Assembly (NCBI GenBank): GCA_900642245.1
Contig: CAAAJI010000009.1
Location: 515,717-564,819 of the forward strand
Length of the DNA: 49,103 nucleotides
Source: Fragilaria radians
Taxonomy: Eukaryota > Bacillariophyta > Fragilariophyceae > Fragilariales > Fragilariaceae
Direction of reading: 5' to 3'
How positions within the stretch are numbered: position 1 is the first letter of the stretch; each line of letters begins with the position of its first letter. The notes beneath the pieces are model-generated. The model ran no database searches, was not told the origin of the DNA, and saw only the letters and a program-made list of their open reading frames with translations. A program made the position numbers and the translations under genes. Below are positions 1 through 11,538 of the stretch, piece after piece.

Positions 1-629
1 ATGGCATAATACATTTTTTTTCGCCAATTTTTCACTTTTACAAGAAAGTTTGCCAGAAATCTCTCCTGAGGTTGATGACGTTAAAAAAATCACAAGTCCG
101 TCACTAAATGACAACAGATGATAGTTATGGGCTTGTCATCATCCACCGTGATGATGGTTCAATAATGCGATGGATATTGCTAGGGATCCTTGGCATTGAT
201 ATCTAGCCATTACCATCTTTTCCGGATCTGTTCATTTTGATACCTATCCCAACACTACCAAGATTCTGTTGCAAACTTGCTAATTTATTTGCAAACGCCG
301 CTCAAGGTTTCTATCAAGCGATTCCAATATGCGTTTTCAGGCCATAAAGTATTTTTTAATTCCGTAGTTGTTAAATCCCTCTCATTCCAATGCAAAGTAA
401 GATACGTCTTCTTAAAATTGCAAAACATTACAAAAGAATTATGCGAACCTAACAATTATCTGTTGCTATCTCCCTGAAATGAAATGAATTGCGATTTACC
501 CTTATTTGCCTTTGCAAAGCGTTAAGTATTGATATGGACCCCTCAATATTTCCCCCCAACCCAAGCTTTTGTCCACTGAAATCGAAGACAACATATAGAA
601 TTTAAGTGACGATGCATGTAAAACCAAAT
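1..629. other. Gene-free flank
   Basis: I see no convincing coding region here. A 66-codon open frame on the plus strand has no ATG-led, composition-supported reading and no recognisable motif. The right end is the 3' flank of the minus-strand protease gene. Confidence 0.5.
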
Positions 630-3600
630 TTATGCCAAAAGCAGAGAGAATCCTAGTGTAAGAAATCCCTGAATTGATTTTGAAAATGATATACCAGTCG
701 ATGTATCACCATTTTGTGAATTTTCAAAGTTGATAGGCATTGAAGACCCACTGTTTGATGCCTTTTCTGTGGGACTTTCTGTTGTGACGGCAGACGATGG
801 CGTAACGGATGTGATGCAGTCAATGTCTTTGGTGCCATTTATGGATGTTGCGTCAAATTTTGAGTCACGACATCGATCAGTGTTTGACTTGGAAGGTTTT
901 TTACTAATGGATCCTTGACCAGTAGGACCATGGAGCGAATGCGAAGGGTTACCCTTCAAAATTCCCTCCGGCGACACCAGAAAGGAGCGTCGTAAAAAAT
1001 GACCAAAATCTCCATTTTCATCCAACAACACCTTGCCTGAATTTTCGTTTCCAAGGTATATCGTCAGATTGCCATACCCGTGTCTGCAACAGACTTTTGA
1101 CGTGGTGGTATTAGACTACGGTAGAACACATTTCAAAGGTTATAATTAGTGTTAACTTACTTCCATCTCCAATCTTATCATAGACTTCAAGTATATAATT
1201 GCGGCCCCAAGATTTATTGAGTGTGAGTTTCTTCTTAACTATTTCACTGGAATCTTTTTCTGAAAACTTCCAATCAAAAATTTTTGATCGCGCCTTGTCA
1301 TTCCGGAAAATTACGACTTCATTTTCCTCTAGTTATTGGTGAAAATGTTCCACATTAGTAAGCATTACGAAACTACAAGATGGGAATCCAACCTTACCTG
1401 GAAAACGGTCTAAACGCACTAATAGTGTTATAAAAGTCATTTTGGAAGCAGGGGAAGGCGGAGAGAAAACTTCCACTGCAAATGGCTCTGACAATGTGTC
1501 TTCGTTTGACATGGTAGATGGGAAGGAAGACTCATCCCGTTCGAGTGGTATTGGTGACGTTCCTAACACGCCGAAAGGAGAAGCGAGGAAAGATGTATTA
1601 CCTTCTATTCCCTTATCCAAATCTACCTTCAAAATAACGTTTGATTTCGCTACTTCCTTCAAATAAACGGTAACGTCATCGTGCTTTCCATTGCATTTTT
1701 CTTTCAACAAAAATTTCAATGATTCAGTTTGAGAATGATTTGATTTGAAAGAGAAACGGTACTTACTCTCTTTCCCTTCGAAACCCAGCAAGCTAAAATC
1801 ATATTCCATTCCCAAAGCTGCATTCGTAGTGTGACGAATGGTAGAATTTGGCTTCTCATCTGCATAGTAACCAGGCTTCTTTTGTAAGAGAATTCCTTCT
1901 GTTTTAGAGGAAATGATCCAACCAACTCTTTGCAACAAGCTATCATTGGGTGAGCGAGTGATTGAAAGCGAAGAAAGAGTCAGTAACAAGCTTACCATCC
2001 AAAGCGGAGCTGAACAATAATTTCGATTAAAGTTGACGTTGGAGATATGGAGGAACTTGGGGCGATGGTGGACTGTGATGGATATACCGAAGGTGTCGAG
2101 CTTTGTGGCGGCTCAACGATAAAAGATTGGCTAAAATCGTAATCAAAATCTCCTTTATCGTATAGAATAACATTTTTGGGACTCTTCTTTCGGCCGTAAT
2201 AAATCACCACGTATCCAGATCCTGATTCACAACATAGACCGTCGCCACCTTCATCATGAATTGAAAAAATATATTCTAAACCCTGTTCCAACGTGATCAA
2301 TTCTGTTGTATTTCTGTGGTCAAAAGGATTGTAGGCTCCTCGACCGACTTCTTTGACAATCCTGCCATCAAGTGTGGAGATATTCCAAGAGACATCCACA
2401 GAAGAATATGTATCAAATTGAATGAACAATGTGACTACTTGCAAATCACCAGTAGGATACGATGTTTGTGTCGGTGATGCAGATGGGATTGGCGAAAGTG
2501 ATGGTAAAATATTTGGTGCCATTACAGGAAAAGTTGATTCTTTCGTAAGTGTGAATGTTGTATTTACAAATGACTCGAAATACCCGTCGAAATAAACAAG
2601 TACTTGAGTAAAGTCCACATACTCTCCCAAGAAAATATAGAATTCGCCAATAGGACAACATGAACTCACTTTTTGTTGGATTGAAGGATCGAGAAATTAA
2701 GTTCAAATGACATTACAATAATAAGTAAAGCGCAATATGAAAGTAGTTACTTACTGCCATCGCCAAACGAGTCTATCAATGCAACCTTAAATTCGTTTCC
2801 AACTTCGAGAGCAACACTCTCTGTGACAGAAGTGAAAGGATCCTTGTAGGAAAATATTGGCACTTCATGGATAATCTCACCCCATTGGTTCCAAATGATC
2901 CAACTGGTTTCCGTTGGATTTTCATCCAGAGTAATTTGAATCAACACATTTATTCGTTTGGTATCTTTCGATGTCAATGACGGAGCAAGCGACGCTTCAA
3001 TATCTCCGCACATCATGTATTTTGGAGGCTTGACAGATAAGTAACATACTTGCGAACGAATAAATTCGTAACCCCAGGATATTCTGGAATACACACCTTG
3101 AACAGAAGACATTATGAACGACAAGGAGAATTTTTGAGAATTACTTTGAAAACTGCTACTCACCAGGGTAATCGGATCGAGCACAATTAACACCCCATGA
3201 AACAATTCCAACTTGTAAATCTTCGCTCGGATAATCACCTTCAAGAATAAGTGATCCACCTATTTGAATGTAAGTACAGTATTATTGCTGGCTCTCTCCC
3301 ACCCCTGACTAGGATCAATACGTACCGGAATCTCCTTGGCATGCACCTTGTCCTGATTCATAGGCGCACATCATGTCATCAGTGACTGTCGTGGCGAGAG
3401 TTGCATTGTACTCTCCTTGTGACCCGCCGATAGTCATTCCGACACATTCATTGTTGGATATATAAATACTTTTATTGGCAATTTGCAAGATATCTGGAGG
3501 TTTGTCTTGTCCGTACTTTATCGTCCCAAATCCCATGACTGCGAGGCCTTCATAGCTAGAGGGAATATTGGTATCGTTATTTATTCTCAAATACCTGATT

Positions 3601-4181
3601 CTGGAATTACCATTTAGTTTTAAAACCCAAAAGTCCTTGTCGATTCCAGTATTTTGACCAAATTCTGGATGCCGCACTGATTCTTGAACAGAAAATATCT
3701 CAGACCCCGAGGCTGGTTTATCTAATATATTAACATTTGTCCTCACGGCAACGGCTGCAATGTCCATGAAACAATGACCTGCGCTCAAGACAATATCGGG
3801 CGCTGCAATAAATAATTGAATGTTGTGATCAGTTTCGACTCGCCCAAGAAGCGAAAAATTTCGATAAGCAATATAATCTCTCTCACCTATTAAAGTACCA
3901 CCGCATCGATGACGAATATGGGGTGTAATCGTTTGTATTGAAACAAAATAAGAATACCTTCGTTTTGGAGCGTTGTTACCATTTACAATTTTGGCATCGG
4001 AACGACGTCGGCGTGCCTACTTTTGTTTCGTGTCAATAATGATGAGACAAGGATGATATGAAACCGACATGCAACGATCTGAACTCACAGTATGAATCAA
4101 TTCTTTCATTGTCGTTCCAGCATCGGCAAAAATCATCGCAAACGGTGTCAAGTAGAAAGCAGCAATCAAAGGAAAGTTCAT
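630..4181 (-). CDS. Secreted trypsin-fold serine protease with four DG-CC modules, possible GPI tail
   Basis: Ten exons read by eye: 4181-4089, 4016-3887, 3802-3326, 3259-3164, 3096-2755, 2668-1996, 1939-1767, 1700-1398, 1328-1161, 1093-630 (2919 nt, 972 aa). Residues 1-20 form a signal peptide (MNFPLIAAFYLTPFAMIFAD). A basic pro-stretch precedes the activation-type KIVNG (about 40-44). The catalytic triad is visible as AGHC (H84), DKDF (D131) and GDSGG (S233), followed by SWGVNC and PGVYSR as in S1 peptidases. Residues about 305-395, 445-560, 594-690 and 752-840 are four diverged copies of a beta-rich module ending in (G)DG-CC-G-G, a type I know from many secreted stramenopile proteins. The last 12 residues are hydrophobic (GFLTLGFSLLLA) after a Ser/Thr/Asn-rich stretch, which suggests a GPI signal. 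The S1-pocket residue 189 is Gly, not the Asp of trypsin. The 66-nt intron 1701-1766 is also in frame if retained. Confidence 0.85.
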
Positions 4182-4464
4182 GCTTTCGAATTTGCTACGA
4201 TGCTACTCCCTCTTCTCTTATCTAAATATTGTGGCTGTTGTTTTGTGATGACATTATGACCCCACCACAAAAAATGTCAAAGTGGAAGAACTTGAATGAT
4301 TCGATTTGCGGATGAAATATGTACTCTCTCTGTCTCTCGCGCCTTCGTATAATGTTACTCCGAAGAGGGAACAGTCCTACGGTAGTTCTTGTAGTGTACT
4401 ACTTGTCAGGTTAATCCAGTAGCAGTATTTATATCCGCAACCAAACCCTTACATTAGAAAAGGT
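4182..4464. promoter_or_regulatory. Divergent promoter region
   Basis: The 283 bp between the ATG of the minus-strand protease and the ATG of the plus-strand methyltransferase-like gene must hold both promoters. It contains a CT-rich stretch near 4322-4342 (tctctctgtctctcgcgcc). I do not recognise a specific factor site. Confidence 0.45.
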
Positions 4465-5181
4465 ATGGGTGTCATGAAAACTAGACACGTCCTACGTTTC
4501 CTTTATCTTTTCTTCTCTTTGCCCATTCATGCATCCATCACATCGAAAACATTTGGTCTTCAGAAGATATTTTGGAGACAAGGAAAGGATGACACTCCAT
4601 TTTGTTATACTGTGACTTCTTCCAATTCACTGAGTCCTGAACAAAATTTTCTCGCCACTCAAGTTTGGCCCTCTTCCCGAATGGCAGCATCCTTCCTTCT
4701 TGATAAATTACCACCGCTACCTCTCCGAAGGGACTTGACCATCTGTGAACTAGGTTGTGGACCCGGCTTACCGTCACTCATTGCAGCAAACGCCGGTGTT
4801 GGTCGTGTCATTGCTTCCGATTTGGAACTTATTGCATTAGAACTAGTAGATACGGCTGCTCGAGAGCAGAATATCTCTGCTATCGAGACAATGCAAATTG
4901 ATTTATGTGGCAGCTTTCTTCCAGACGCAGATATTTATCTCCTGTGTGACGTCTTTGAATCAGGACAAGTTGCGAAAGGTGCAGCTCGGTTGTTGCACAC
5001 TTCGAAAAGTAGTCATGTTTGGGTCTTTTGTCAATCGGATCGAGCTCAGCGGGAAATATTTCTCAAGGAGATGCGCTTGTTACGAGATGACAGTAGTTTA
5101 AGATGGATATCTATTGCTGACTACAATCCTTCACAAAAGATTTGTCTCTTTTCATTTGATGAATCGAATGTAAAGTACTAA
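4465..5181 (+). CDS. Class I SAM methyltransferase, METTL20/21-like, with signal peptide
   Basis: Single exon, 238 aa. The hydrophobic start (RFLYLFFSLPIHA, to about residue 23) looks like a signal peptide, so the protein probably enters the ER or, by a bipartite presequence, the plastid; there is no Phe at the likely +1 position. The core carries SAM motif I, CELGCGPG (about 93-100), and a post-I acidic residue in ASDLE. The later IDLCGSFLPDADIYLLCDVF resembles the substrate-side strand of the METTL20/21 lysine methyltransferase group (Methyltransf_16 type). VWPSS upstream matches the tryptophan-containing entry to that fold. The substrate is unknown. It converges on the REY-box gene with 200 bp between stop codons. 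Confidence 0.7.
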   Translation: MGVMKTRHVLRFLYLFFSLPIHASITSKTFGLQKIFWRQGKDDTPFCYTVTSSNSLSPEQNFLATQVWPSSRMAASFLLDKLPPLPLRRDLTICELGCGPGLPSLIAANAGVGRVIASDLELIALELVDTAAREQNISAIETMQIDLCGSFLPDADIYLLCDVFESGQVAKGAARLLHTSKSSHVWVFCQSDRAQREIFLKEMRLLRDDSSLRWISIADYNPSQKICLFSFDESNVKY

Positions 5182-5381
5182 GGAGGATTCATGACAAAAT
5201 TATCGCATGAAAATGCTGAGATAAGAATATATTAGGAAAAAATTAAGTCAAATTCAATGAAATATTATGCAATTAAAAATAACTTAAAAATCATGTATCA
5301 ATTATCTAGATTTACAAATCTACTTCCCCTCGTTGATGACTGGATTTTATAAAATGCAAGCATATAGTATATAGGGCATAT

Positions 5382-5936
5382 TCATGATGCTTCATCATCT
5401 CCATCTAGTGGTGGTAACTCTTCGTCTATACACACCCATATACTTGATCTCACATCACCATAGCAATCCATTACTTTGTAACCTGCTTGTTCCAATAAAA
5501 ATCTACGTTCGAAATAATTTAATCGTTTCGGTCGAGAGATCTCATTCTTGGTTTCGGGTAGATGTGAGCTATTCACTTCTTCCGAAGCACTTCCTTGTTG
5601 GAGCCTTTCGTCGATATCAATTGGTTCTAAAACAACGTATTCCCAATCCAGAGTTAAGGCCAATCCATCCTTGCAAGAAGGATGATCTCCATTAATTACC
5701 TTATACTCCCTTATATCTATAGTCCCAAACCTTACACATTTTTCTTCAAGTTCCAAGGAGTCAGAAGACGAACAAGAACGTGTATCATCCTCGCCTGTAT
5801 CATTTATATTGAAAGCGACCATTAAAGAATCCAAGTCTGGAAACCAGACATTTCCCCTCTTCTTCCTTTTCTCCACATCATGCCATGTACATTGAGACTG
5901 CGTGTCATTTGATAATTGCATTCCGAATGTAAACAT
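5382..5936 (-). CDS. Small REY-box protein, uncharacterised diatom-type family
   Basis: Single exon, 184 aa, ATG start. The central block (about residues 70-100) reads VRFGTIDIREYKVINGDHP and then ends in LALTLDWEY. The order is hydrophobic-x-IREY, a six-residue linker, D-H/N-P, a variable loop, then a L-x-L-x-W strand. I recall this block from many uncharacterised diatom proteins, and a second version lies at 14039-15874. The N-terminal part is polar, with a Ser-rich acidic stretch (DDTRSCSSSDSLELEE). After the box come a short FERRFLLEQAGY helix and an acidic tail. No catalytic motif, signal peptide or TM segment is seen. Function unknown; a protein-binding or regulatory role would be a guess. 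Confidence 0.75.
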   Translation of the reverse strand: MFTFGMQLSNDTQSQCTWHDVEKRKKRGNVWFPDLDSLMVAFNINDTGEDDTRSCSSSDSLELEEKCVRFGTIDIREYKVINGDHPSCKDGLALTLDWEYVVLEPIDIDERLQQGSASEEVNSSHLPETKNEISRPKRLNYFERRFLLEQAGYKVMDCYGDVRSSIWVCIDEELPPLDGDDEAS

Positions 5937-8591
5937 TTTCTTTCTTGTGACAAGATTTTATCAAAACACAACAATTTGAATTGCGGAGGAATTTCCCTTC
6001 CAACGTGCGATCGCGAATTTTGGTGTGCTGGCCGTGGTCATTTGCAGTCATAGACGGGCTTTTTTACACTTTCCCAGAAACGGCAAGAACAGGTGTAAGG
6101 AAAAACGAAGTACGATTTCGTACGATTGTTTCCCCCTAAGGAAATAGAACATTGAAAAGTCATTTTCAAGGAATCAGTTTTGTGTTGATCGTAATTTTGT
6201 CTCCATACAGTCTTTGGATTTGTTCTTCACGATTAGCATTACGATTACAATGAACGGAGACATTTATCCGAAGTGTTTGTGATATTTATGAAATTGCACC
6301 TGTCTGTCCGAGCCGTGTCGGAGAATCGTACAAAACGTTTCTCCGTGTTCCCAAGCTTTTTCTAGGATTCATAGAGTGAGCCATACCAAATTTGGTTCTC
6401 TGTGTAATTGAGGATTAGGGCTATTCGATGTTGTTCCAATTGACTCAAGGTAAATTGTGTTCTTAAATCGAGAACATTCCTTTGACACAAAATTTCTATA
6501 GTAACAAAGGGCATATATTATTTCAACGCTATTGACATTTCAAGTAGGGTCAACATCAGATTTTCTAGTTAAGCACCTTTGGTTTTTCCAACATTTGATG
6601 TATTTCATTTACAAAAGTCGCTATCTCAACAAGGATTGTTCTAGCCGCAGATTCAAGTATAACAATAAGCCTTTCTCTTTCGTTGCAATATGGTTCATTT
6701 TCAAGATTGTGAACATAAACTTTTTGACAAGGCTGAACAAGCAGCCTTATTGTATAATATTACCATAATTGGACAACATAACATAGTTTTCTTTTTCAAG
6801 CTAGGAAATGGGACTTAAGTTGTCGCCGCACTTTCTTTAAACGCTGCTAAAGCCTTGGTATAAACTTTTGCAGCTGAAACTTGAATTATTTTCTGCTCGC
6901 TGTAATTTCGCTCGTTTGCTTAACATTGAATCCTGTTACATTCCAGTTGCAACTAAGACTTATCCATTTAGTGTAGAAACATATCTTTCTTTGGCATACT
7001 AATGTCATAATGATTTCCAAACTAACTATTGCAGTCGCGTAGAATCCGGTAAACTGCATGATTCACAACATGGACATCCAACAATCATGCTGGATTGGCC
7101 ACCTCTCAATTTTTTGTATTCCTTTAAAGTATATGTATGAAACGTCATTCATTGAAATTGTAGAGATGTGTATATTTTAAGAAGGACGAGAAAGACGCGC
7201 AGTGAAGTTGCTAATCCTATGATACCATCATGGGGATACGGAATGAAAATGAATATTTATTGAAGCAGAAAGGGTTTTCCTAGTCGAATTTGGTTTTATG
7301 CTGCTTTTTCACATTCATTTACTCCTTTTGTCAATGTCCTCTACCACGATTGAGCTTAGCACAACACCTTACCCTGTGAGGATGCGAATGCTCCTGAGGA
7401 ACGTTTTCCCACCACTTTATTTCTGGATCAAATTTTGTGTTAAGCAAGAAGCTTTTCCATGGTATCTGGTACCTTTTCCTTGATTTCAAATTAAGTTAAA
7501 AGCATAAATTTCTAACCGCTAATAGGATCTGTGAATACTCTTTTTGTATGTTTTTTGTTTACTGGTTCAATGATATCTATTTGTAATACACCTATAGTAG
7601 AGCTTGGGGCAGCTTTACATATGATACGGCAACAATATGATTCAGCGTTCCTTAGTCATCTTCACAATGGTTTTTGTTAGTTTCTCGTGCATTAACAAAG
7701 CAGCACATGTTAGTGACTTTAGGGATGCTTCAATGGTGCTCTACCTTTTTTTTTCGTGATGAGAAATAGATTTTTATCTGGAGATATATGATGAGGAATT
7801 TATTCCTTTTGTGTGTTGGGTATCCCTGAAAAGCTATGAGAAGGCTAAGTTCTCTATTTAAGTCAGCTCTGATAACCATGGTGCCTTGATTCTTATTTAT
7901 ATTCATCCAAGGAATGTGTCTTTGCACTGACTATTAGCTATATCATTTCACTCATAAAACTTTTATGGAAGCTTGATGAAAACGCACTTCAAAGCTTTTT
8001 CCCTCTTGTCGAATATTATGATTTTTTTATAACCTTTGAATTTTACAAATTTTTCCTTCCTCTTCTCTCAGAGAACATGTTATTAGTCTCTGAAAGATAT
8101 AAACCCGGAACATTAAACCCTATAATCTGATACTAGGCATTTAGTGACTAGTAAGCGTTTTAGTCCGTCAATTGACAGCAGTTTTTTTGTCACTAAACCT
8201 GCTGCATGCATGGTAGTGACATTCAAAAATAGCATTGTGATCGAGAATAATGGGAGGCTAGCACCTGCAGGCTCAACTTATCCTTTCTGCTTTGCATATA
8301 GAGGCTCGTTATTACTTTGTTGCTATCGCTTAGAAGCTTCTAGTGGTGCTATATTTTCTATACTTTGTTTGTTACATGCCCGCCATTGCTATTACATTTT
8401 GATTGAATAATGTCATCTTAAACTCATAAATATTGATCGAAGTGGTGTTTTAATCTTGTGAGTCAAGTTACGTCACTGTAGAGTTACTAGTCCAATCTAC
8501 ATTACATTGTCCCATAATGAAAAACTCATATTGAATGGACGAAATGATTAAAAACCCCTTGTAAACATTCTATCGCTGGTTGACCATAAAC
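5937..8591. other. Gene-free interval (2.65 kb)
   Basis: AT-rich DNA with only short, compositionally poor open frames (6532-6768, 7298-7483, 8144-8410). None carries a motif, splice partner or homology I can recognise. The left end should contain the promoter of the small REY-box gene, including a palindrome-like stretch near 6110-6129 (aagtacgatttcgtacgatt). Confidence 0.5.
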
Positions 8592-9863
8592 ATGATCGCT
8601 TCATACCAGTTTGGGAGGTGTAGTCGTAAATTGTTCATCGAAAGACATAGATATCTTTCTAAGAAGCCCGGAATATTACAAAAGGCTTTAAAGGGAATGA
8701 AGTATTTAACTGGAAAAATCCCTCCGAGACAAAGGGAATTAGAAGAATTACAAGAGCTCCGTTTAGCGCTTCTGTCCATTTTTTACCGTCAGGGCAAACA
8801 CTTAGATCCTTGTAACAAGCTGGAAGATTTGATGGATAGCGTGTGGAAAGAAAATGAAAGCCTGAGAAACATTGGAATGAGGTATGAAGTTCAAGTGGAA
8901 TTGGTACCTGATGTTTTAGAAATTTTTGATCTCTTCCATCAAATTGACGAAGAAATGGAGGAAGTTAACCAAATAGAAGTTTTGAGAGAAGACTACGAAG
9001 AAACACTTCGTGAAGGCTATCGTAATCCAGGGAATGAGGCCTTTTTCAAGACGAAACGTAGCGCTTTAGAAATCCTCCTAAATCATTTTGATCCAAAAGC
9101 TCCTATTCCTGAATTTGTACTACCCTGGGATCGAGATGAAGTGTCACCGGAGTTTCAAAATCTTGATGCATTCGGATATGCTGGAAAGAATGTCCCGAAA
9201 AATGTTTACCAAGCCATTCGAGAGCAACAATGTAGAAATATTGTACGCTCTTTCCTAATTAAGAAACGCAAAGGCTATTCTGTATTGTCTCTCAAGAGTA
9301 CAATTGCAGAGGCTGGTCGAGGAATTTTTATCGATGGAAGTGCTCCAGAGGGATCCCTTCTGGCTTTTTTCCCGGGTAAGGTTTGGCCACGTGAATACTT
9401 TTTAGATCCAGCTCCGGATGTTTCTGCATACTTTGCAACGTCACAAAATCCTAATTTCCAAGTTCATTTCCGGGGTGATGACTTTATCTTTGATTGCAGA
9501 GCATCGCCGTACACAGTTTTAGAGAATCCGTGGGCAATTGCGCACATTGCAAATCATGCTCCAATTTCAGAATCAAATACCAGGTCTATCTGTATTAACA
9601 TCTTTGAAGAGATGAAACTTCAGGATCCATTGAAAAAATATATTCCGAACGAATACGCCAAAAAGCCTACTCTGTTGGGAGGAAAGCTATTGGATCGAAA
9701 AAGCATTGAGATGCATTGCATGTGCCTTCTTAGTAAGAGAATGATTCTCTCGAATCAAGAAATTTTCTATGATTATAGGCTCCCTTGGAAACTTGAGAAT
9801 CTTCCAAATTGGTACAGACATGTCGAATATAAGCTAAATTCAAGGATTGAGCAGAATACTTAG
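8592..9863 (+). CDS. SETD9-like SET-domain protein
   Basis: Single exon. The first ATG (MIASYQFG) is at 8592 and gives 423 aa; the frame is open 12 nt further but without ATG. The first 25 residues are Arg/Ser/Lys-rich and amphipathic (FGRCSRKLFIERHRYLSKK), so a mitochondrial presequence is possible. Residues about 40-200 are helical and charged. The SET-like part starts near 295 with STIAEAGRGIFIDGSAPEG and then LLAFFPGKVW, which resembles the SETD9 family (G-GVF...G.....YPG.VY). It continues through IAHIANHAP (the NH pair of the SET active site) to ILSNQEIFYDYR, the E-x-x-x-D-Y end of SET domains. These residues are the ones expected in an active methyltransferase. The substrate of SETD9 proteins is not established. 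Confidence 0.72.
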   Translation: MIASYQFGRCSRKLFIERHRYLSKKPGILQKALKGMKYLTGKIPPRQRELEELQELRLALLSIFYRQGKHLDPCNKLEDLMDSVWKENESLRNIGMRYEVQVELVPDVLEIFDLFHQIDEEMEEVNQIEVLREDYEETLREGYRNPGNEAFFKTKRSALEILLNHFDPKAPIPEFVLPWDRDEVSPEFQNLDAFGYAGKNVPKNVYQAIREQQCRNIVRSFLIKKRKGYSVLSLKSTIAEAGRGIFIDGSAPEGSLLAFFPGKVWPREYFLDPAPDVSAYFATSQNPNFQVHFRGDDFIFDCRASPYTVLENPWAIAHIANHAPISESNTRSICINIFEEMKLQDPLKKYIPNEYAKKPTLLGGKLLDRKSIEMHCMCLLSKRMILSNQEIFYDYRLPWKLENLPNWYRHVEYKLNSRIEQNT

Positions 9864-10772
9864 CTCACTCAACAACAAAATTGGCACGAAAATCGAAAAG
9901 ACCCTGGTTTAGTTAGAAGAGCAATTTGGAGAAGAGCATGTGACCAAACGTGTTGAAGTTGTTTCACTCATTTGTTTGGAAGCTAAACATTATCTAATAT
10001 GTAAAAAACAATTTACAAACAAAGCCGATGATAAGTCAGAAGTGACTATTTCCTAAGGGAGTAAATTTCGTTAAATCAATATATATGAAATATTGTCTCT
10101 AGTAATTATTTTCTCATATCAAGGCTAATTTTCCAAAATCATGGTCTCGCGATATTGTTTGTATGAATGTGTAGGTTTTTGTAGCCACGAAGAAGTTTAT
10201 AAGTATAATTGAAAGATAATCATACTCCACATGCATTATAGACTATTCTTTCAAATTGTAAATTTCTCCAAGGTTGTTGTCATATGTACAACACACGATT
10301 ACATCAATTAGAAACTTGACTTCTGCTGAAAGGTTGCAATGGAAATTATGGTTAAAATAAGAGTACGATTAGTATATACAAAATTCCAAATGATTGGATT
10401 GTCTTGATGAGAGTGTTACAATTTTACTTCAAATCAGTATACTTAGCCACAGTATCTACATAGATTAAGTATCTATGTTCAATTGGGCTAATTGCAAAAA
10501 ATGACACTTTACAAGCTTTCTGGTAAAGATTGAACCGATCAGAAAATTGATATCATTTGAGATTTTTATCCTTACTTTATCTCATGATATTGGAGCCCCC
10601 CTGAGAATAGCGCTATCCTGCAAAATATAATTTGCCATTTTCTTTATTCTTATACATGGAAATGCATAATGTTCCTCTTGTCTAGATGTTACTGCATTTC
10701 ACCACGCAATCTGAAGTACTACCTTAATATTGTTTTAAGGTAATATCTTTAGTTCAACTTTTCTTTTTTATA
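9864..10772. other. Gene-free interval before the assembly gap
   Basis: AT-rich sequence with no open frame of note. I see no repeat or RNA gene. It ends directly in the N run. Confidence 0.5.
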
Positions 10773-11218
10773 NNNNNNNNNNNNNNNNNNNNNNNNNNNN
10801 NNNNNNNNNNNNNNNNNNNNNNNNNNNNNNNNNNNNNNNNNNNNNNNNNNNNNNNNNNNNNNNNNNNNNNNNNNNNNNNNNNNNNNNNNNNNNNNNNNNN
10901 NNNNNNNNNNNNNNNNNNNNNNNNNNNNNNNNNNNNNNNNNNNNNNNNNNNNNNNNNNNNNNNNNNNNNNNNNNNNNNNNNNNNNNNNNNNNNNNNNNNN
11001 NNNNNNNNNNNNNNNNNNNNNNNNNNNNNNNNNNNNNNNNNNNNNNNNNNNNNNNNNNNNNNNNNNNNNNNNNNNNNNNNNNNNNNNNNNNNNNNNNNNN
11101 NNNNNNNNNNNNNNNNNNNNNNNNNNNNNNNNNNNNNNNNNNNNNNNNNNNNNNNNNNNNNNNNNNNNNNNNNNNNNNNNNNNNNNNNNNNNNNNNNNNN
11201 NNNNNNNNNNNNNNNNNN
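10773..11218. other. Assembly gap (446 N)
   Basis: A run of undetermined bases. Any open frame crossing it is an artefact. The true size and content are unknown; gaps in such gene-poor DNA often sit on repeats. Confidence 0.99.
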
Positions 11219-11538
11219 ACTTTGATCTTTGACGGACAAAAAGGAGTGAAAATGATTGGATATGATGTACCTCATTGAATTGCGAGTATACACACTTTTC
11301 CTCCTCTTATTAATCACCTTATCAAAGAATGATTACAAAGATATTCAAAAATGGCATCTAGAATTGACAAATGTTCAACTTCTCACACATTTCCGTGGGT
11401 AAAGTTGCTGCTGGTTTCCGTTATTTTATGGGAATTCTCTATCCCAACGCTCACAGAACTATTGAAAATCCCAATTCCCTCCATTTCATTCTTTGTAACT
11501 ATTATTTTGAGCATACTTCATAACATTCCTCTTTCACC
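11219..11538. other. 5' flank of the DUF4168-like gene
   Basis: Contains a 64-codon open frame from 11351 with two hydrophobic stretches. It overlaps the start of the downstream gene in another frame by a few bases. It lacks support as a gene and may simply be leader or promoter DNA. Confidence 0.4.

Noticed and set aside
10754..11317. Long minus-strand open frame of 187 codons
   Set aside because: It exists only because it crosses the run of N; the real flanks encode a few dozen residues without any motif.
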